Below, in pieces: positions 60,167 to 64,000 of a DNA stretch of 64,000 bases. Below the pieces are notes generated by a model, which saw only the letters and a program-made list of their open reading frames with translations, was not told where the DNA came from and did not search any database. The stretch comes from Salinarimonas ramus (lineage in GTDB: Bacteria; Pseudomonadota; Alphaproteobacteria; Rhizobiales; Beijerinckiaceae). The translations under genes were made by a program, and so were the position numbers. Position 1 is the first letter of the stretch; every line of letters starts with the position of its first letter. The DNA lies in assembly GCF_014645695.1 (NCBI RefSeq), contig NZ_BMMF01000003.1:390091-454090 (forward strand), in the 5' to 3' direction.

Positions 60167-60180
60167 TGGCGGACAGGGCG
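60167..60180. repeat. Putative attR with tRNA 3' end remnant
   Basis: Second copy of TGGCGGACAGGGCG. On the minus strand the surrounding bases read CGAATCCCGCCCTGTCCGCC followed by ACCA, as at the 3' end of a tRNA-Ser-like gene. The rest of the tRNA is absent. Confidence 0.5.
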
Positions 60181-60199
60181 GGATTCGTCTGCCCTCTAG

Positions 60200-60841
60200 C
60201 GCAGTCGCACAATCCTTCAAAAACAAGGATTGAGCAACGACCGCTCACGGCGATGTTAGCCGTAATGTTACACGTTTTGACACTCCTGCAGCGGGTGTGG
60301 CCGTCGTTTCTCTGGGCGATAATTCTCTGAGCGCGGCCTTCGTCCTTGACCGTCCGGGAGGCAAGGCGGCCTTAGCCGGTCGCGTTACCGCTCGTATCGG
60401 CGCGCGCCAAGCGGGCACCGCGGAGCGGGGCTGAGGGAGCGAGCACCGGCATGGTCCGGAGTCGGCCCACTGCGGTCATGCCACCCTGAGCATTGCGTCC
60501 GACGACTTCCGGCGATCGCCCGCTGTGGATGGCGAGGATGATCTTCTCGCCAACGCCCACCCGGCGAGAGGTCCTCGCCCGCGTAGGCAAGCCCGGGAAC
60601 CAATCCCGGGCCGGCCTATAAACGGCTCTACCCACCGAGCCCGTCGACGAGCATGTCACTTGGCTTCAAGGCGGCCCCCCCCTTGAACGTGACGGGCGCC
60701 TAGGGAGCCGGTGCCGATGCACTGGAGGGTCTGCTTGCGAACGTGGTCGCAGTGACTATATAAAGCTGTGCTTGTGCGGTGAGATGCTCCGCAATCGTCC
60801 TGGCATCATAATGCTGTTCTCGAGTATTCCAAGGAGTAATC
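60200..60841. other. Gene-free stretch right of the element
   Basis: About 640 nt without a convincing gene. Open frames on the minus strand (60372-60659) have no ribosome site or family resemblance. A hairpin CCCGGGA/TCCCGGG lies at 60592-60610. The last 100 nt are richer in A+T and probably contain the promoter of the fasciclin gene. Confidence 0.5.
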
Positions 60842-61426
60842 ATGTCATTCGTCGGCGGAATCTTGACGTCTGGGACGCTTATGCTGTTTCTCGCCGGAGC
60901 GGCCATGTCGCCCGGTGTGGCCCAGAATGGCGCGCCCGAAGCGTCGCCGCCGGACGGGGAACTGATCGAGAGCCTCAGCGGCTCGGGTGACTTCTCGGAG
61001 CTTTTCTCCGCCCTCGGCTCGACGGAAGTTCTCGATGACCTGTCCGGCGGCCCGTTCACGCTGTTTGCACCGACGGATCAGGCCTTCGCACGAATGCCGG
61101 CGGAACGCAGAGCAATGCTGCTCCTCCCGGAGAACGAAGATCGGCTGGAAAGCATCCTTGAGTATCATTTGGTTCCAGGTCGGATCACCGCTGGCGACCT
61201 CGCGCAAGCGGTTCGCGACAGAAGGGGCCGCACGACCTTGCGTACTGCTTCCGGCGACCCGTTGACGGTCCGCATTGTCGGAGACGCGCTTGAACTCACG
61301 GACCAAGAAGGGGGGCGAGCACGAATTTCAAGGCAGGACATTTCCCACTCCGACGGCTTAGTCCACGTCATCGACGCGGTTCTAATCCCGCGGAACGTCA
61401 ATCTCGGCTTCACCCCCTACCGGTGA
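60842..61426 (+). CDS. Secreted fasciclin domain protein
   Basis: Exported protein of 194 aa. A signal peptide covers about residues 1-28 (GTLMLFLAGAAMSPGVAQ). One fasciclin (FAS1) domain follows, with the H1 motif GGPFTLFAPTDQAFARMPAE near residue 69 and the H2 motif SDGLVHVIDAVLIP near 170. The segment YHLVPGRITAGDL is typical. Such proteins mediate adhesion. AAGGAG is placed correctly before the ATG. Confidence 0.9.
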   Translation: MSFVGGILTSGTLMLFLAGAAMSPGVAQNGAPEASPPDGELIESLSGSGDFSELFSALGSTEVLDDLSGGPFTLFAPTDQAFARMPAERRAMLLLPENEDRLESILEYHLVPGRITAGDLAQAVRDRRGRTTLRTASGDPLTVRIVGDALELTDQEGGRARISRQDISHSDGLVHVIDAVLIPRNVNLGFTPYR

Positions 61427-61487
61427 TCTCTCCTGGAGGATCGCGGCTGATGCGCCTTGCCGGCCGGCAGCGCGACGGTCGTCGGCC

Positions 61488-61802
61488 TCAATCGGTGAGC
61501 ACCGCGTCGCAGAAGTAGACCCAACCGCTCGACTCGTCCGCGTCCGGTCCGATGCCGACCTCGCCGCAGTGTTCGATCACGAGCGCCTTCTGCCCGGCGT
61601 CCATTTTCGCGAAGGCGGCTTCCAGTTCCTCGCGCGGGCGCAGTTCCTCGCGCGTGGCGTCCGTGAAAAAACCGGCCGTGAGGTTCTCGAGCTCGCCGTC
61701 GATCGCGATCGTCCCGGTGTCGTCCGCATCCTGGGCGACGACCGGAAAAGCGAGGATCGCCGCGAGAGCGGCTGCAGCGGTCATCTTGGCTGATCGGTTC
61801 AT
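61488..61802 (-). CDS. Secreted hypothetical protein (104 aa)
   Basis: Small exported protein. A signal peptide covers residues 1-23 (TAAAALAAILAFPVVAQ). The mature part is acidic (DADDTGTIAIDGELENLTAG) and has two cysteines (IEHCGEVG, YFCDAVLTD) that could pair. I do not recognise the family. AGAGGA is present before the start. It is followed on the same strand by no close gene; the PRC-barrel gene lies 112 nt upstream. Confidence 0.65.
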   Translation of the reverse strand: MNRSAKMTAAAALAAILAFPVVAQDADDTGTIAIDGELENLTAGFFTDATREELRPREELEAAFAKMDAGQKALVIEHCGEVGIGPDADESSGWVYFCDAVLTD

Positions 61803-61914
61803 TGGAAGTCCTCTTCATGTGGCGATGCTACGCAAGCACGCTGCGTCCTACGGAGTTCCGAGCCCGGCGCGCCTCCAGCGCCTCGCCGTGGCGCGGGGAG
61901 GACAGGAGCTACCG

Positions 61915-62331
61915 CTACCGCGTCGCCTCGAGGACGGTGAAACCGGGCGTGTCCTCGTTCCATTCGGCCATCGCCTCCAGCTGATCCCCGGTGATCCCGA
62001 CGAGAGCGAGCGAGACGTCGCCACGGGCGGCGACGCTCGTCATCGGCACGGCGACCCGGTTCTCGCCGAACCCCAGGAAGCCGCCGACCTCGACCACGAT
62101 GTAGTGCATCCCGTCCTCGTCGACGACCACGACTCGAACGTCCCCGACCACCTCGCCGAGGCTGGCGTGCACCTCGATGTCCTGGAGGTCCTCCACGTTC
62201 GCGAAGACCTCGGCGACTTCCTCCGTGACGATGGGAGGCGCGAGCAGGAGCTGGGAGACGGGCGCCGCACCGAGCGGCGCGAAAACACCGAAGCCGGCGG
62301 CGAGCGGGGCGAGATAGGACTTCCAGCTCAT
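61915..62331 (-). CDS. PRC-barrel-like protein
   Basis: Protein of 138 aa with an N-terminal hydrophobic segment (YLAPLAAGFGVFAPLGAA) that may be a signal or anchor. The beta-rich rest fits a PRC-barrel: LQDIEVHASLGEVVGDVRVV, VVDEDGMHYIVVEVGGFLGF and ENRVAVPMTSV. PRC-barrels occur in photosynthetic reaction centres, RimM and many stress proteins; in this context a stress-associated envelope protein is likely. GGGAG lies before the ATG. Confidence 0.75.
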   Translation of the reverse strand: MSWKSYLAPLAAGFGVFAPLGAAPVSQLLLAPPIVTEEVAEVFANVEDLQDIEVHASLGEVVGDVRVVVVDEDGMHYIVVEVGGFLGFGENRVAVPMTSVAARGDVSLALVGITGDQLEAMAEWNEDTPGFTVLEATR

Positions 62332-62405
62332 GAGGCAGCTCCCTGTCGCGCATCCGACGACGACTCGACAATGGATCGGGCGGCAGCGCGTTCCACCGGC
62401 GCCGC

Positions 62406-62605
62406 TCAGCCCGCGAAGCCGAAATGCCAAACGGCCACGGGGACGGCTAGGAGCAGAACCAGCGAGGCAAGCACGAGCCCTCCATCCCGGACAAGCAGTC
62501 CGGCGACGAACACCGCGATCACGGCCGAGGCGAGGGAGCCCGAGGTCGGGATCACTTCCATGAGCGGCATGAACAACGTGAGCGCAAGGATGACGGCCGA
62601 ACCGT
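62406..62605 (-). pseudogene. ExoD-like exopolysaccharide protein, C-terminal fragment
   Basis: About 65 residues match the last part of ExoD: LALTLFMPLMEVIPTSGSLA then VFVAGLLVRDGGLVLASLVL and a final hydrophobic stretch. The N-terminal two thirds are missing, and upstream DNA is unrelated. Without the front part and promoter it is unlikely to be functional. Confidence 0.55.
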
Positions 62606-62707
62606 TCCCGCGCCGCGTCGATCCGGCGGGAACGCTCCACCACGCCTCACGTTCGCGCAGCGACGCCCCTCGGGGCGCGAGACCCAGCCGACAGGGAGAA
62701 AACCCCC

Positions 62708-63328
62708 ATGAAACACCTGCACGCACTCGCCGCCGGCGCCTTTGCCGCCGGCCTCGCCCTTCCCGCCGCGGCTCAGGAGGCGACCTATACCGGCACGATC
62801 GACCCGGTGAACGGCGCCGAAACCCGCCAGAATCCGATCGGCGACGTGCGGGTCACCCGCGACGGCGGCACCTACACGATCTCGCTCACGGTCGACGGCC
62901 TCTCGCCCGGGATGCACCTCGCCCACATCCACGGCTTTCCCGAGGGCGACCCGCAGGAGGCGACCTGCGCCGGCCCGGCCACCGATGCGAACGGCGACGA
63001 CTTCGTCGACCTGATCGAGACCCGTGACGTCTCCGGCGTGACGATGATCCCGCTCACCGACGACCCTGCGAGCCTGTCGCTGCACAGCGAGACCTACCCC
63101 ACGGCCTCGGAGGCGGGCGAGGTCCGCTTCGAAACCACCGTCGAGGCGTCCGCGCTGGAGGAGGCGCTCGACGCCGAGTTCTCGACGCCGCCGGCCCTTG
63201 AGCGCCGCGTCGTGTACATCCATGGCGTGCCGGAGGATCTGCCGCTCCCGGACAGCGTCCGCTCGCTGGAGGGCGTACCGGCGCGCGTGACCCTGCCCGT
63301 CGCCTGCGCCGAGCTCGAGGCTCAGTGA
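62708..63328 (+). CDS. Secreted CHRD domain protein
   Basis: Exported protein of 206 aa. A signal peptide covers residues 1-22 (LAAGAFAAGLALPAAAQ). A CHRD-like domain follows: YTISLTVDGLSPGMHLAHIH and GFPEGDPQEATCAGPATDAN, with metal-type His residues (HLAHIHG). A second His motif is in RVVYIHGVPEDLPLPDS. The fold resembles Cu/Zn superoxide dismutase but without its full ligand set. GGGAGAA precedes the start. It may serve in envelope protection. Confidence 0.85.
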   Translation: MKHLHALAAGAFAAGLALPAAAQEATYTGTIDPVNGAETRQNPIGDVRVTRDGGTYTISLTVDGLSPGMHLAHIHGFPEGDPQEATCAGPATDANGDDFVDLIETRDVSGVTMIPLTDDPASLSLHSETYPTASEAGEVRFETTVEASALEEALDAEFSTPPALERRVVYIHGVPEDLPLPDSVRSLEGVPARVTLPVACAELEAQ

Positions 63329-64000
63329 TCGAGCCACGCAAAGTCCGCACGAAGGATGAAAGGCCCGCTGGTCGAGGCTTACGCATTCCGCGCCTGAGGA
63401 CATACGGCCATCACGAGGGCTCCGACATTCTGTCGGAGTCCTTGCGGTCTCTGGGGTTCATGAAAATCGTTGAGGATGCGGACTACGGGGAAATTTACCC
63501 AAACGGCGGTTTCACCCGGGCCGTTCATTGACCCGTCAAGCAGACAGCGCTACCGCAAAAGACTTGCTCTTCGTTGCGGAGCACCGAGATGGTTGGACGG
63601 GTTCGAAACCTTTCTTTGGTGCAAATTTACCCTCCGCCTTCAGGCGACGTCAACGTGAACACATGCGGAAACCCCGACTGCGGGAACTACGGCGTTGCGC
63701 TCCGGATGGGTCGGCGGAGATCTCGCGGAAATACGAACGGCTCGAACAGCGCCGCCGCAGGCCTCGGTGATTACAAGCTCGGCAGTAGCGTTGACGGCGA
63801 GCAGCGCGTGTCCAGCGCATTCGAATACGCCTTGGATCCGCACCGGTGGATAGGCGCTCGGTCGATGCAGTGCCAACACGTCGCTGGATCCGGCACCGAT
63901 CATGTCCCGAGGCGTGGTGTAGCTGACGCGGTGCCATGGACGATCCTGGGCGTGGCCGGATCGTTCGTCAGGGCTCCATCGCTGGCAGGCTGACGGCGGG
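63329..64000. other. Gene-free stretch at the window end
   Basis: I see no supported gene. Open frames exist, including one from 63574 with a zinc-ribbon-like start (NVNTCGNPDCGNYGV), but none has a ribosome site and an overall protein-like sequence. It may hold remnants of a transposon-type protein. Confidence 0.4.

Larger units (their letters stand above)
54325..60180. mobile_element. Integrated element with P4-type integrase (~5.9 kb)
   Basis: Bounded by the direct repeat TGGCGGACAGGGCG at 54325-54338 and 60167-60180. The right copy extends into GGTGGCGGACAGGGCGGGAT, which is the reverse complement of a tRNA 3' end with CCA. Inside are an integrase, an excisionase-like HTH protein, a winged-helix protein, a replication-type HTH protein, phage-like small genes and an AT-rich cargo gene. 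There are no structural, portal or conjugation genes, so it is a satellite-like or degenerate element. Confidence 0.65.

Noticed and set aside
60372..60659. Minus-strand open frame of 95 codons
   Set aside because: No start signal, no recognisable family, and Arg/Gly-rich composition.
63574..63993. Possible transposase-like gene starting with a zinc-ribbon motif
   Set aside because: Only a short CxxC-like start looks real; the rest is not protein-like and there is no ribosome site or inverted repeat.

Overview
This is a very GC-rich, densely coded stretch of bacterial chromosome. An Rsh-type stringent-response enzyme, a TAXI-TRAP transporter, an SH3-DUF1236 secreted protein and many DUF families typical of Rhizobiales point to an alphaproteobacterium of the order Hyphomicrobiales, possibly close to Salinarimonas. 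That placement is inference; no rRNA is present. Very long open frames on the strands opposite real genes are a side effect of the GC content and are left out.

Layout. 0.1-17.6 kb: core and housekeeping genes. These are rsh, a secreted SH3 protein, a toxin-antitoxin pair with a third gene, a SAF-domain oxidoreductase, an LDH2-type 2-hydroxyacid dehydrogenase beside a TAXI-TRAP transporter, a DJ-1/PfpI protein, a trypsin-like protease, a site-2 protease and a ring-cleaving dioxygenase. 17.6-22.4 kb: a tRNA-Gly(CCC) followed by a decayed island. It holds a broken integrase, a divergent lysR/eamA pair that has lost both 5' ends, a truncated fatty-acid desaturase, a fragment of a STAND-like NTPase and a truncated MFS gene. 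22.5-26.9 kb: an ABC-2 exporter, a small P-loop ATPase and two fused gene remnants. 27-36 kb: ordinary genes (EAL protein, DgcN, Usp, glycosyltransferase, RecX, CYTH-CHAD, ECF sigma factor, SDR).

36.3-48.3 kb is the most interesting part: a minus-strand cluster of nine genes that reads as a complete uptake and degradation pathway for ergothioneine (thiol-histidine betaine). It has a histidine-lyase homologue without the MIO triad (ergothionase), a urocanase homologue without the usual catalytic Cys (thiourocanate hydratase), a DUF917 protein (candidate desulfhydrase), a hydantoinase-like amidohydrolase, an M20 N-carbamoyl amino acid hydrolase, and a four-gene osmoprotectant-type ABC importer. 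A naive reading would be 'histidine utilisation plus glycine betaine transport', but the active-site residues argue against that. A DUF559 nuclease gene bordered by intergenic repeats sits inside the cluster.

48.4-54.1 kb: a lytic transglycosylase, an amine oxidase and a trehalose operon whose OtsA carries a membrane-anchored sensor-like N-terminus, followed by otsB. 54.3-60.2 kb: a small integrated element with a P4-type integrase, phage/plasmid-like small genes and an AT-rich RTX/DUF4214 cargo gene. It is bounded by a 14-bp direct repeat that matches a tRNA 3' end and has GTGGGGAA repeats near both ends. 60.2-64 kb: secreted or envelope stress proteins (fasciclin, PRC-barrel, CHRD) and an exoD remnant.
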